From an uncultured bacterium (GTDB lineage Bacteria; Krumholzibacteriota; Krumholzibacteriia; LZORAL124-64-63), in NCBI GenBank assembly GCA_937864225.1, contig CALMJK010000005.1, forward strand, positions 62,001 to 126,000: 64,000 nt of DNA, written 5' to 3'. Below the pieces are notes generated by a model, which saw nothing but the letters and a program-made list of their open reading frames with translations, made no database searches and had not been told where the DNA came from. Position 1 is the stretch's first letter. Each line of letters opens with the position of its first letter. Both the position numbers and the translations under genes were made by a program. This document shows positions 17,701 through 25,677 of this stretch, in pieces.

Positions 17701-17789
17701 TGTTGCTGCGCGACGCCAACGCCGCCGACAAGGCGCCCGGCGACGCCGCCGGCAGGCCGGCGCTGGAGGTGCCGATCAGGCTCGAGTAG
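14703..17789 (+). CDS. secreted S8 subtilase, tripeptidyl-peptidase II-like
   Basis: A 1028-residue secreted serine peptidase. ATG 14703 has GGAGG upstream and opens a signal peptide ending near VLAAP. The catalytic triad is visible: D64 in AILDTGVDVF, H289 in HGSHCAGIAAG and S476 in MHGTSMACP. The insert of over 200 residues between Asp and His, and the stretch SYGINSVEEGEAAYEKY, are features of the tripeptidyl-peptidase II group rather than classical subtilisin. The 550-residue C-terminal part is beta-rich and TPP-II-like. Human-type TPP II is about 1250 residues and cytosolic, whereas this protein is shorter and exported, so a self-assembled complex is not implied. The stop overlaps the convergent glycosyltransferase gene by 14 bp. 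Confidence 0.88.
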   Translation: MRKSLSRTASATLLLLLAGAVLAAPASPLPEVWPYLPNDDIGAVTFKKAHPTWDGRGVVVAILDTGVDVFAPGMTETSTGETKVIDCRDFSGQGDWRVEEARRDTTVGKGALVFRHPDGPRLEGAELLAVPPPAGEESSERVYIGVIPERRFLNSNGATDLNDDGDEADRFGFLAWVADRAAVEEKLGVGTGYERLAAAGPAAHVAVVRERESQRVWLVAVDTDGDGSLSDEVILRDYHVNRDTFRLTAPDAPRARTLMAWSVNVVEKEDRLGRAQSPTVEFHFDDGAHGSHCAGIAAGYRVSGQEGLDGVAPGAWIMSLKIGDNTLAGGATRTESMKRAFDYAVDFARRYELPLVISMSYGINSVEEGEAAYEKYLEENMPKHPGIVHCTSAGNEGPGVSTTGLPAASSCVIASGAYLSPAAAAALYNARLPRAQLFGFSSRGGEVAKPDVVAPGGALSTVPGWVDGMARMHGTSMACPTTAGAIACLLSAAKQEGLAVHWGMVKRALIAGATPLPGLARVEQGAGLVNVAGAWDVLAGLARSRTARQVLDYRIETECPFQADGLAPAAYWRVPGGAPIAPKSITFRVRPVFHPDLTADEKDAFFRSFTFRPEADWVRVIASRAYIRGDMAMNVELQYEAAKLTKPGLYSTRVLGLQEGGDLAGPAAQEFALWNSVIIAEPFGPERGWTRNWDGRELAPSGVHRYFAEAPAGATAMRVRLEVSERIGATKGARVSTEICDPEGQTRGGFSGTASVEGTSVRDQVILEPELRPGIWEILCTAPISALEPSSYRLTVSFDAYACEPAQITALPRAAVGEPAATSLTVTRAFPGVFRGEARATVDGFRRERKVNVKETDVWELDFKLTRETPRARFRLDLDEETANLFTDCAVNIVDEAGKRVLAEGFVGTEADVTWRLPDGAAEGSYKLEIVGGFALARSQQEWDFHLVEEYYLAAPIAGTVKRGEAADLALYCGAPTELSVEFAGAWPAAPDGLQAFGAVLLRDANAADKAPGDAAGRPALEVPIRLE

Positions 17790-19029
17790 CCGCTGCCGCC
17801 GTCAGGATCTCGCGCAGTCGCGTCATGTGGGCGGACCGTGACCACAGACGCTCGGCCTTAGCTCGCGCGGCCGCCCCGGCTTCCGGACCGAGGGCGGCCG
17901 CGCGTTTCAGCCCCGTCAGGATGGAGGCGGCATCGCCCGGTCGGAACAGGACGCCGTCTCGCCCGTCGGTGATCAGTTCGGGAATGCCGCCGATGTCGGA
18001 ACCGGCCACCGGACGCCCCGCCGCCATCGATTCGAGCACCGACAGCGGAGCGTTCTCGTACCAGGCCGAGGGCAACACCGTGAAGCGGGCCTGCGCGACG
18101 GCCGCGTGCAGCGCCTCGCCGGCAAGCGGGCCCATGAACTCCACGCGGCAAGGTCCCGTCGCGGCCAGCCGGCGGCGCAAATGGTCTTCCCAGGGGCCGG
18201 TCCCGGCGATCCGCAGCATCAGTGCGTCCCCGGACCGCTCCCAGAGGGCCTGCGCGTCGAGCAGGTCTGCCAGTCCCTTCTCCGCGCTCACGCGCCCGAA
18301 GTAGAGGTAGCTGCCGGAGTCGGCGGGCGGGCGGAACCGCCAGGCGTCCAGATCCACGAAGTTCGGCAAGTGCTCGATCTTGTCCGGGGGCCATCCCCAC
18401 GCGGCGAACTTGTCGCAATAAAAGCGCGAAGGGCAGAAGAAGCGCCAGACGTGGCGCCGATACAGCCGTCGCAGCGCGTGATGGGCGGTCTCGACGGCGG
18501 CGAGCAGGGAAGCCGCGCGCGACTCCTTGACGCAGGCGCCGAGCACCGCCTCGTAGAAGCGGCCGCCGCGGCATCGCTCGCAGACCCGCCCGCGGCGCAG
18601 CATGTGGATCGCGGGACAGAGCAGGCGCAGGTCGTGCAGGGTCATCACGATCGGCACGCCGTGACGGCTCAACACCGGCAGGATCGACGGGCTCAGGTGA
18701 TGGTAGATGTTGTGAAGGTGCGCGACGTCCGGCCGCGTCTCGCGCAGCAAGGCGTCGAGACGTCGCGCCGCCTCGACGTTCCAGATCAGGGCGAGGGCGT
18801 CCGACGGAGCGCGGCGCGACCAGCGCGGCGAGCGGTAATCGCGGGCCGGCGCGAAGTGCGCGCCCCAAGGCGAGGGCCGGGCGTCGCCGTCGTCGATCGC
18901 GAACGGCACGACGCGCCAGCCTAGGCCGGCCAGATCCTCGGCCTCCTGCAGGACGTACCGCCCGACCCCGCCGGACGGTCCGGCGTCGTGCCAGAATTTG
19001 TTCACGAGCAGCAGCGTCGGGGACGCCAT
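17776..19029 (-). CDS. GT4-family glycosyltransferase with Cys-rich insert
   Basis: A 417-residue GT-B glycosyltransferase. GPSGGVGRYVLQE marks the N-terminal glycine loop, and the C-terminal donor domain has YFGRVSAEKGLADLL and the E-x7-E motif in ENAPLSVLESMAAGRP. Between the domains sits an insert with a CxxC-type cysteine set (VCERCRGG, plus upstream LLCPAIHM) found in a subgroup of polysaccharide-biosynthesis GT4 enzymes, possibly a zinc site. ATG 19029 follows AAAGGAG at good spacing. It stands alone on the minus strand between a protease and a kinase gene, so its pathway cannot be inferred from context. Confidence 0.85.
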   Translation of the reverse strand: MASPTLLLVNKFWHDAGPSGGVGRYVLQEAEDLAGLGWRVVPFAIDDGDARPSPWGAHFAPARDYRSPRWSRRAPSDALALIWNVEAARRLDALLRETRPDVAHLHNIYHHLSPSILPVLSRHGVPIVMTLHDLRLLCPAIHMLRRGRVCERCRGGRFYEAVLGACVKESRAASLLAAVETAHHALRRLYRRHVWRFFCPSRFYCDKFAAWGWPPDKIEHLPNFVDLDAWRFRPPADSGSYLYFGRVSAEKGLADLLDAQALWERSGDALMLRIAGTGPWEDHLRRRLAATGPCRVEFMGPLAGEALHAAVAQARFTVLPSAWYENAPLSVLESMAAGRPVAGSDIGGIPELITDGRDGVLFRPGDAASILTGLKRAAALGPEAGAAARAKAERLWSRSAHMTRLREILTAAAATRA

Positions 19030-19197
19030 CCGATCTCCTTTGTCGGCAATGGGTTGTCGGGATGACCAGCATAGCGCGCCAGCGGCCCGGCGGCGAGCGA
19101 ATTCCTCTCAAAGCCGCATCGCCGCCGACGATACAGATTGAGCGCTTGCAAGTGTTTGTCGCGGACGGTGGTTATCCGGCTTCCGAGGAAGTCTGGC

Positions 19198-21486
19198 GTG
19201 ACGTCTTTCTGGGACCGCTTCAATTTTCGCATCAAACACCAGCTCTACTTCCGCATCCTGCCGGTCGTGGGGTTGTCCGTGCTGGCGGTGGGCGCCTTCA
19301 GCGGGCGTTTGCTCACCAGCCGCGCGGTGCGCACGTACATGGAGCAGGAAGCCATGGAGAGCAGCAAGGCGCTGGACGGCGCGCTGGAGCGTCTGAGCAT
19401 CAAGGCGCTGTTGGCCCAGATGGAGCAGAAGGAGCGCCTCGACACCGTCATGCGGTCGTCCGAGAAGGGTGCGCGGCGGCATGCCGCCAAGCAATTCCTC
19501 CACGACATGCTCCTGTGCGACGGGGTGCGTGGCGCTCTCTTCGTGCGCGTGGACGCGCGCGGCCGGGCCGAATTCGTGGGGGGGGCCCTGGATGATGATC
19601 TGGCCACGGTCGCCAACCGCGATTCGCTGATCGCGTGGGTGGGACAGGCGTGGCGCGGTCTGGCCGGCGCCGACTGGCTGGACCTGATCACGCGGACGAG
19701 CTGGAGCGGTGGGCCCCGCATGATGAATGTCGGGCGGCAATTGTCGCTCTGGGTGTTCGATCCGGTTCCGCTGGCACAGACGGCCCCGGCGCTGCCAGCC
19801 GCCGAAATCGCGCCCCCCGACGCCAAGGCGTTGCGCACCGCTCTGCTGCTCCCCGCCGCGATCAACGACGAAGCCTTCGCCGTGAGCTGGGACGACACTC
19901 TGGGCCACGGCGGGAGAATGCAGTTGGTGCTCCTGCTCGAGATCCCGTACTTGCTCGGCACGTGGCTCGACCCGGACGTCCGAGGCGAGATGCAGCTCGT
20001 CCTGGACGGACATGGACGCCTGGCGTGCGCCAGCGCCGACACTCTTCCCGCCGGGTTGGACATGACGATCTCCGGGCCGGGAATCCTCCACGGCGTCGAC
20101 GGAGAGGACGTCGCAAGGCTCTTGGCCAGAGACGCTCCGGGCGGAATCGTTCGCGCCAGCCTCGGTTCGCAACTCAACCCCGAGGCTGTTCTGTTGGCCC
20201 GGCGAGCGGAGTTGCCGATCGCGCTCGTCTCCGCCCTGGCCATGTCGAAGATCAACGGCGGTCTCGTCCTCTACGCGGCCATCATTACCCTCATGGTCAC
20301 GATCGCGCTGCTGGGCTCGATCTTGGCCATCACTTCCGTCGGCGAACGGCTCTCGAACCGATTGCAGTCCATGGCGCACAACATGGAGGAGGTCGCCAAG
20401 GGGGACTTTACCCGGAGAATGGGCATCGGCAACGAGGACGAGGTCGGCCGGTTGATCAGCTATTTCAACGAGATGACCGCCGACCTGGAGGATGCGCACC
20501 ATCTGCTCAGCGAAAAGACCCAGAATCTGCGCATCGCCCTGGAAAAGATGAAGCGGTTGGACAAGGCCAAGGACGATTTTCTCGCGCTCATCTCGCACGA
20601 GGTGCGCACTCCGCTGACCTCGATCATCGGCGGCATCGACTACATGCGCGTGGTGCTGCCGTCGGACGACACCGCGCAGGGCCGTCTCTTGACGGACCTG
20701 GGCATCACCGAAATCGTCGACATCGTGGAGAGCAGTGGGCGACGGCTCAGCGAATTCATGAACGACGCGATCCTGATGGCGTCGTTGCAGTCGTCGGACA
20801 TCCGGATGCGTCTCAATCCCACGCCGATCTTCGATCTCTGCAACGTGGTACTGTCCAGCTTGCAGGAAACGATCGCCGCCCGCCGACTGCGCGTCGAGAA
20901 CGCGCTCGAGGGGACGCATTGGATGCCGCTGTGCGATCGCGAATTGATGACGGTCGCGCTGCAGAAGCTGCTGCAGAACGCGGCCCAGCACAATTTCGAG
21001 GACGGCTGCTTGCGCCTGCGCGAGGTCGACGACGTACCGGGCCTGGGCCCGGCGGCGGAGATCCTGGATGAGAAAACGCGACTGGAGTTCCTGGACCAAG
21101 AGGAGTTGCGGCGCTGGGCGGGAGCCGTGCGCTGGCGGGCCGTGGAAATCTACAATACGGGCCCCTACATCCCCAGGGACAAGCGGGAGGCGCTGTTCCA
21201 GAAGTTTGAACTGGTGGGGCGCATCGAGCACCACCAGAAGGGCTCGGGTCTGAGTCTTCCCATCGTGCAGGCCATTCTGGACAACCACGGCGGCAAGGTG
21301 CACGTGGAGAGCGTGAGCGAGGACGGCAACTACTTCTACCTGATCCTGCCCGCCGTGCCGACGGGGCCGGCGTTCTCAGGGAACGATCAACGGGACGGTG
21401 AGGGCGGCGTCTCCCGGCACGAAGAGATGGACCTGGTCGCGAATGCCGCCAGGCTCGAGGTTGAACTCCACGACCTGCGCGCCTGA
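19198..21486 (+). CDS. orphan transmembrane sensor histidine kinase with HAMP domain
   Basis: A 762-residue histidine kinase. It has a membrane helix near residues 17-37, a long periplasmic sensor region (about 40-355) and a second helix near 360-385. A HAMP domain follows (RLSNRLQSMAHNMEEVAKGDF), then the H-box ISHEVRTPLTS with H467, and an ATPase domain with N-box KLLQNAAQHN and a GSGLSLPIVQAILDNHGG G2 region. The ATPase core carries an insert of about 50 residues between N- and G-boxes (GLGPAAEILDEKT). No response regulator is adjacent. GTG 19198 has GAGGAA upstream, preferred over the TTG at 19138. Its last 111 bp overlap the convergent sirtuin gene, giving a roughly 40-residue non-conserved tail. 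Confidence 0.88.
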   Translation: MTSFWDRFNFRIKHQLYFRILPVVGLSVLAVGAFSGRLLTSRAVRTYMEQEAMESSKALDGALERLSIKALLAQMEQKERLDTVMRSSEKGARRHAAKQFLHDMLLCDGVRGALFVRVDARGRAEFVGGALDDDLATVANRDSLIAWVGQAWRGLAGADWLDLITRTSWSGGPRMMNVGRQLSLWVFDPVPLAQTAPALPAAEIAPPDAKALRTALLLPAAINDEAFAVSWDDTLGHGGRMQLVLLLEIPYLLGTWLDPDVRGEMQLVLDGHGRLACASADTLPAGLDMTISGPGILHGVDGEDVARLLARDAPGGIVRASLGSQLNPEAVLLARRAELPIALVSALAMSKINGGLVLYAAIITLMVTIALLGSILAITSVGERLSNRLQSMAHNMEEVAKGDFTRRMGIGNEDEVGRLISYFNEMTADLEDAHHLLSEKTQNLRIALEKMKRLDKAKDDFLALISHEVRTPLTSIIGGIDYMRVVLPSDDTAQGRLLTDLGITEIVDIVESSGRRLSEFMNDAILMASLQSSDIRMRLNPTPIFDLCNVVLSSLQETIAARRLRVENALEGTHWMPLCDRELMTVALQKLLQNAAQHNFEDGCLRLREVDDVPGLGPAAEILDEKTRLEFLDQEELRRWAGAVRWRAVEIYNTGPYIPRDKREALFQKFELVGRIEHHQKGSGLSLPIVQAILDNHGGKVHVESVSEDGNYFYLILPAVPTGPAFSGNDQRDGEGGVSRHEEMDLVANAARLEVELHDLRA

Positions 21487-22125
21487 AGCGCGCGCCAAGC
21501 CGGCCAGGCCGGCCGCCGGCCACACCACCCCCGACGTCCCCACCACCAGGAAGAGGTCGCAGTCGCGCGCGGCGGAAGAGGCCGCCTGCATGGCCTCCGG
21601 GTCGATCGTCTCTGTGAACCAGATGACGCCTGGCCGCAGCGCCGCGCCGCACGCCGGGCAGCTCGGCGGCAGCGGCGGAGGCAGGGGCGCCCGCGTGTCC
21701 ACGGTTTCGTGTCCGCAGCCGGTGCAGCGGACGCGCCAGATGGAGCCGTGAAACTCGATGACCCGCCGGCTGCCGGCGCGCGCGTGCAGGCCGTCCACGT
21801 TCTGCGTGATCACCGTCACGGCCGCGACTGAGTCTTCGAGACGCGCCAACGCCAGATGCGCCGCATTTGGCTGACAGCCCGCGATGAGGACCCGGCGCCA
21901 ATCGTACCAGCGCCAGACCAGTTGCGGGTCGCGGGCGAAGGCCTCGGGCGTGGCCAGGTCCTGCGGGCGATGGTTTTCCCAGAGGCTGTCGGGAGCGCCC
22001 CGAAACGTTGGCACGCCGCTGGCCGACGAAACGCCGGCGCCGGTCAGCACGGTCACGCGCGAGCGCGTGGACAAGGCGTCGCGCAAGCAGAGGAGACGGG
22101 CGCGGGTTTCGGCGTCGAGTTGCAC
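21376..22125 (-). CDS. Sir2-family NAD-dependent protein deacylase (class III, CobB/SIRT5-like)
   Basis: About 249 residues. The NAD-binding motif is TGAGVSSASGVPTFRG, the catalytic site TQNVDGLH with HGS, and the zinc cysteines are in CTGCG and CPACG. The segment WRWYDWRR supplies the Tyr and Arg (Y-x-x-R) that class III sirtuins use to bind succinyl- or malonyl-lysine, so deacylation of acidic acyl groups is likely as well as deacetylation. No ATG lies near the expected N-terminus; GTG 22125 (VQLDAETR) fits the family length but lacks an obvious ribosome-binding site, so the start is uncertain. The 3' end runs 111 bp into the histidine kinase gene on the other strand. Confidence 0.9.
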   Translation of the reverse strand: MQLDAETRARLLCLRDALSTRSRVTVLTGAGVSSASGVPTFRGAPDSLWENHRPQDLATPEAFARDPQLVWRWYDWRRVLIAGCQPNAAHLALARLEDSVAAVTVITQNVDGLHARAGSRRVIEFHGSIWRVRCTGCGHETVDTRAPLPPPLPPSCPACGAALRPGVIWFTETIDPEAMQAASSAARDCDLFLVVGTSGVVWPAAGLAGLARASGAQVVEFNLEPGGIRDQVHLFVPGDAALTVPLIVP

Positions 22126-22233
22126 GCGGTCGTCCGGAGGCGGGCGCGGGCTTGCGCCGCGGCATCCGGCCGGGCGATCATGGGCAAGGCCGCGAGCGTC
22201 TGTCAAGCGGAGGCCCCCGGGAGGTTCACCCAG

Positions 22234-23193
22234 ATGCGTCTTGTCGCCTCGGTCGTGCTGGCGGCCGCCCTCCTCGTGGCGACGGCCTCCCGGGCGCAGG
22301 CCGGATCCGACGCCGATTCGCTCGCCCTGTCCGGTCCGCGCGTCGTGTTCCGCCCGCGCGGAGGCACGCCGGCGGAGTCCGTCGCGGCGCGCTGTCGCGC
22401 CGCGCTGCTGCGCCGGGGCGCGGACCTCGCGGAGGCGATCCTGCCGGCGGACGCGGACCCTCAAGCCGTGGTCTGTCTGCTGCTTCCCACCGACCTGTTC
22501 CAACAGCGCTTCGCCGGACGCTTGCCCGACTGGGGCATCGCGGTGGCCCTGCCCGGCGGGCGTGTCATCGCGATCGATTGGCAGCGCCAGGGAGCGGGCG
22601 GCGGACCGCGGGGCATCGAGGACGTTTTTCTGCACGAGCTCGCGCACGCGATGCTGGAACAGGGGCTGGCAGGGGTGGCGGCTCCCCGCTGGTTTCACGA
22701 GGGCGTCGCCGTCAACCAATCAGGGGAATGGCGGCTGGTGGACGGCGTGGCGCTGCTGTTCGAGGGCCGTCCGCCGCGGCTGGCCTCGCTGACGTCGCGC
22801 TTCCCGGCCGGCGATGCCGGCGCGCGGCAAGCCTACCGCGCCAGCGCATTGGCCGTGCGCGCCCTGCGCCAGCGCCACGGTGAGGATATCGTGCCGCGGC
22901 TCCTGTCGGCTGCCACGCTCACGCACGACTTTGACGCCGCCTTCAAAGAGGTCACGGGGGAAGCGACCGCTGGCTTCACGACTCGCTTCGATCGCGGGTT
23001 GAGCAGCCCGTGGGCCTGGGCGGTGCGCGTCGTGAGCTGGCCGGCTCTCTGGGTGCTGCTCGCGCTGTTGGTGGCGGGGGCCTTTTTCGCGCGCCGGGCG
23101 CACAACCGGCGCCGCCTGAAGGAGATGACCGTCGAGGAGGCGAGCCGAAAGGGCGAATCTTCGCCGCCGCCGCCATCCGTTCCAGAGGGTTAG
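22234..23193 (+). CDS. membrane-anchored zinc metallopeptidase (peptidase MA-like)
   Basis: A 319-residue protein with a signal peptide (cleavage near SRAQA) and a zinc-binding HELAH motif at 134-138. FHEGVAV downstream supplies the likely third ligand Glu of gluzincin-type MA peptidases. A hydrophobic segment near residues 268-290 (WPALWVLLALLVAGAFF) and a basic, Pro-rich tail anchor it in the inner membrane with the catalytic part outside. ATG 22234 follows GGAGG at 9 nt. It is divergent from the sirtuin gene and overlaps the convergent endonuclease IV stop by four bases. The substrate is unknown; similar proteins often sit in TPR/peptidase contexts, which is not the case here. Confidence 0.8.
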   Translation: MRLVASVVLAAALLVATASRAQAGSDADSLALSGPRVVFRPRGGTPAESVAARCRAALLRRGADLAEAILPADADPQAVVCLLLPTDLFQQRFAGRLPDWGIAVALPGGRVIAIDWQRQGAGGGPRGIEDVFLHELAHAMLEQGLAGVAAPRWFHEGVAVNQSGEWRLVDGVALLFEGRPPRLASLTSRFPAGDAGARQAYRASALAVRALRQRHGEDIVPRLLSAATLTHDFDAAFKEVTGEATAGFTTRFDRGLSSPWAWAVRVVSWPALWVLLALLVAGAFFARRAHNRRRLKEMTVEEASRKGESSPPPPSVPEG

Positions 23194-24101
23194 AAGGCCG
23201 CGGGCGCCGGAATGCGGCCGCGCAGGCGTCTCAGTTTGGCGAGGTCTTCCGCATAAGCCGCGTCGCCTCCGGGCACTTCGAGGATGCCCAGCGCGCCGGC
23301 CAGCCTCGGGTCGCGCAGGACGTGGCGAAACGCCGCCGCGCCCAGCGTGCCCGCCCCGATCCGCGCGTGCCGATCCACGCGGCTGCCCAGATCGCGCGTC
23401 GCGTCGTTGAGGTGCAGCACGCGGACGCGATCGAGTCCCACCGCCGCGTCGAAGGCGGCCGCGGTTTTCGCCCACGCCGCGGGGGTCCGCAGGTCGTACC
23501 CAGCGGCGAAGACGTGGCACGTGTCGAGACAGACAGCCAGGCGTTCCGCATGGCGAGACGCCGCGATGATGTCGCGCAGGTGCTCGGCCCGCCAGCCGAG
23601 GTTCGTGCCTTGGCCGGCGGTTGTTTCCAGGCAGAGCAGGACGCTCTGCGTGCCGGGGACCTTGCCTGCCCCGGCTTTGTCCACGCACGCGTCGAGTTCC
23701 CGCGCGACGCGGCGCAACCCCGCCATCTCGCCTGCCCCCAGATGGCTGCCGGGGTGGAACACGAGGAAGGGGATGCCGAGCCGGGCGCACCGTTCGATCT
23801 CGTCAACGAAGGCGGCGATCGAGCGCCGGCGCACGAGGGCATCGGTGGCGGCCAGGTTGATGAGGTAGGAGTCGTGGCAGCAGACGAGGCGACAGGACAG
23901 TCCGTGCCCGGCGAGCGCGGCTTGCCAAGCGGCGACCGTGTTCGCCTCCAGGGGCAGGGCGGTCCAGCGATTCTGGTTCTTGGTGAAAAGTTGGAAGGCG
24001 CGCGCCGGTAGCGCGGCGGCGCGCGCCGGCGCGGCGTCCACGCCGCCGGCGGCTGAAACGTGGGCGCCCAGCAAGTCGGCGGGCAGACTTTGGCTTGCCA
24101 C
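23190..24101 (-). CDS. nfo: endonuclease IV (AP endonuclease)
   Basis: A 303-residue TIM-barrel endonuclease IV that cleaves 5' of abasic sites in base-excision repair using three zinc ions. Family signatures are visible in order: GAHVSAAGG, VFHPGSHLG, LETTAGQG, CLDTCHVFAAGYD, VLHLNDA and DRHARIGAG. These carry the His, Glu and Asp zinc ligands. The length is normal (280-310). The start is GTG 24101 with AAAGGA about 13 nt upstream, a loose spacing; the alternative is a little further inside before the GAHVSAAGG strand. It ends in a four-base convergent overlap with the metallopeptidase gene. A pilin-like gene begins the same unit 18 bp upstream. Confidence 0.93.
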   Translation of the reverse strand: MASQSLPADLLGAHVSAAGGVDAAPARAAALPARAFQLFTKNQNRWTALPLEANTVAAWQAALAGHGLSCRLVCCHDSYLINLAATDALVRRRSIAAFVDEIERCARLGIPFLVFHPGSHLGAGEMAGLRRVARELDACVDKAGAGKVPGTQSVLLCLETTAGQGTNLGWRAEHLRDIIAASRHAERLAVCLDTCHVFAAGYDLRTPAAWAKTAAAFDAAVGLDRVRVLHLNDATRDLGSRVDRHARIGAGTLGAAAFRHVLRDPRLAGALGILEVPGGDAAYAEDLAKLRRLRGRIPAPAAF

Positions 24102-24119
24102 GCGGCGGGTTCCGTCCTT

Positions 24120-24527
24120 TCAGCGGGCGTCAGGCGCGGGCAGCCAGCGATGGCGTTGGGGCGAGACGGTGCAGATCACGCTCACGGGATGCCCGTCGCG
24201 CAGCGTGACGAGGTAATCGGGGCCAGGTCCCGCGCCGAGGGGGCATCGTCCCACCCGGTGTTCCACCAGCCCGGCGCTGGCCAGTCTGTCCACCGGCAAG
24301 GAGGCCCCGGCCAGGGCGTGGTCGCCAGCGTAGACCTCCGCGCCGCGCATGAGCGCACGCATGTTTGACAGGCAGATCACGTCTGCCGAATCACGGCGAG
24401 ACGCGCGCAAGTTCGCCAGCGCGACTGTGCCGAGCAGTCCGATCGCGCCGGCCACCAGGAGCGCTTCTCGCCACCCGTGGCGCCCCGGCGCCCGCAGTCC
24501 GGGCTGACCCAGAACAGTGGGTTGCAT
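24120..24527 (-). CDS. small pilin-like membrane protein
   Basis: 135 residues with one N-terminal membrane helix (about 22-40, ALLVAGAIGLLGTVALANLR) followed directly by a CLSNMRALMRGAEVYAGDH helix. That arrangement and the later CPLGAGPGPDY turn copy the type II pseudopilin/DUF1559 pattern, where the helix is followed by C-x-x-N and a short beta part. The canonical G-F-T-L-x-E prepilin peptidase site is missing, so processing by PilD is doubtful. ATG 24527 follows GGAGGT. It precedes endonuclease IV by 18 bp but no functional link is evident. I do not recognise a specific family. Confidence 0.55.
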   Translation of the reverse strand: MQPTVLGQPGLRAPGRHGWREALLVAGAIGLLGTVALANLRASRRDSADVICLSNMRALMRGAEVYAGDHALAGASLPVDRLASAGLVEHRVGRCPLGAGPGPDYLVTLRDGHPVSVICTVSPQRHRWLPAPDAR

Positions 24528-25026
24528 TCCGCACCTCCGCCCTCAGCTGCCCGCATCGCGGCCCGAAACCTACCCGCCCGTCCAGTGGCACGCTATCATG
24601 CCGCCAGCCGGGGCACAAGACGCCGCGCCCGGGAACCAGGCGCCTCGGCAAGTCGCCGTGCGCCGCGGTCCGAAACCCTGCGCAGCGGCGGGAATCGACC
24701 GGATCGTTTTCGCCGGAACTCGACGCCACAAGGGTTTGTTCCCCTTCGACAACCTGAGCTTGACAGCACGCGGGTGAGTTCCTTCCTTCCCAACTCATGC
24801 GCCGTCGCCCGTGGCAAAAAAGGAGCAAGCGGGTGGCGGGCGCGCGCGGCGCGCGCGCAGAGGAGGCTGGGCGATAAAGAGGGGGTGGAGCCAAACAATA
24901 TAAAGACAAGGGGTTGCCCGGATGCGCCTCGCCGGGTCCGGCACCGTGGCACCCTAGTTGCAGATTCGGCCGACACACGAGCCTTGGCAGGCAAGGACGC
25001 TCCCGAGACGCGTAGAGGTGGTCGAT
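24528..25026. other. 499-bp regulatory gap
   Basis: No convincing gene. It holds a tract of alternating C and G with a near-palindrome (about 24837-24858), an A-run at 24816, an AT-rich patch around 24892-24908 and the sigma-54 promoter described separately. Short open frames here have no ribosome-binding site or family resemblance. Confidence 0.55.
24947..24962 (+). promoter_or_regulatory. textbook sigma-54 (-24/-12) promoter
   Basis: TGGCAC-N5-TTGCA, with GG at 24948-24949 and GC at 24960-24961 separated by exactly 10 nt. This is a full match to the sigma-54 consensus. The start would be near 24973, about 54 nt before the exported sorting-domain protein gene. Confidence 0.78.
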
Positions 25027-25656
25027 TTGAACGCGAGATGGACCCGCCGAGCGGCACGTGTTGCCCTCATCCTCGCCATCGTTGTTCCCGCCGCGGCGAT
25101 CGCTCAACCTGTCAGCGTGAATTACCGCTGGACCGCGCCCAGCGAGGGCGCGGAAGTTACCCATTATAACGTCTACCACATCCAGGACGACGGGCCGGCG
25201 TTCCTGGAGGCCCACGCGGCGGATACGACTTTCACTCTCGTTGCGGAACGAGGCATTCGGCACCGCATCCGCGTCAGCGGCGTCAGCCAGGAAGGCGTCG
25301 AGGGGCCGTTGAGCCTGGCGTCCGACGAGCTGTACATTGAAATCCAGCAGACCAGCGACGGGATCCCGATGGCGCCCTCGCTGTTGCCCAATTACCCGAA
25401 TCCCTTCAATCCCGAGACGAACATCATGTACGGCATCCCGGCCACCACCGACGGAGGCCACGCGCCCGTGCTTGCGATCTATGACGTGCGGGGCGTTCTT
25501 GTGTGCCGTCTGCCGGTCGAGAACGCGCCCGGCTGGCATGTCACGACCTGGAACGGGCGCGACCAGGCGGGGAATCCGAGGAGCTCCGGGCAGTACATCC
25601 TGTGTTTCGTATACGGGGGCAATGTCAGCACGTCCAAGATGACCATGCTCAAGTGA
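25027..25656 (+). CDS. exported FN3-like protein with C-terminal FlgD-like sorting domain
   Basis: About 209 residues. A signal peptide (cleavage near AAAIAQ) is followed by a fibronectin type III-like domain (about 25-105: VNYRWTAPSEGAEVTHYNVY). The FlgD-Ig/type A sorting module begins with LLPNYPNPFNPETN and continues through LAIYDVRGVLV and WNGRDQAGNPRSSGQYI. This tail is typical of exported proteins in FCB-group bacteria, where in type IX systems it directs secretion and surface attachment. The start is TTG 25027 with AGAGGTGG 6 nt upstream; GTG 25018 is the alternative. It is monocistronic: a sigma-54 promoter precedes it and a strong terminator follows. The binding partner of the FN3 domain is unknown. 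Confidence 0.8.
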   Translation: MNARWTRRAARVALILAIVVPAAAIAQPVSVNYRWTAPSEGAEVTHYNVYHIQDDGPAFLEAHAADTTFTLVAERGIRHRIRVSGVSQEGVEGPLSLASDELYIEIQQTSDGIPMAPSLLPNYPNPFNPETNIMYGIPATTDGGHAPVLAIYDVRGVLVCRLPVENAPGWHVTTWNGRDQAGNPRSSGQYILCFVYGGNVSTSKMTMLK

Positions 25657-25677
25657 GCCCGTCGCAGCCCGAAATCT

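Noticed and set aside
24586-24601. TGGCAC followed by TGC, resembling a sigma-54 promoter
   Set aside because: The GG to GC spacing is 11 nt instead of the strictly required 10, and no plus-strand gene follows closely.
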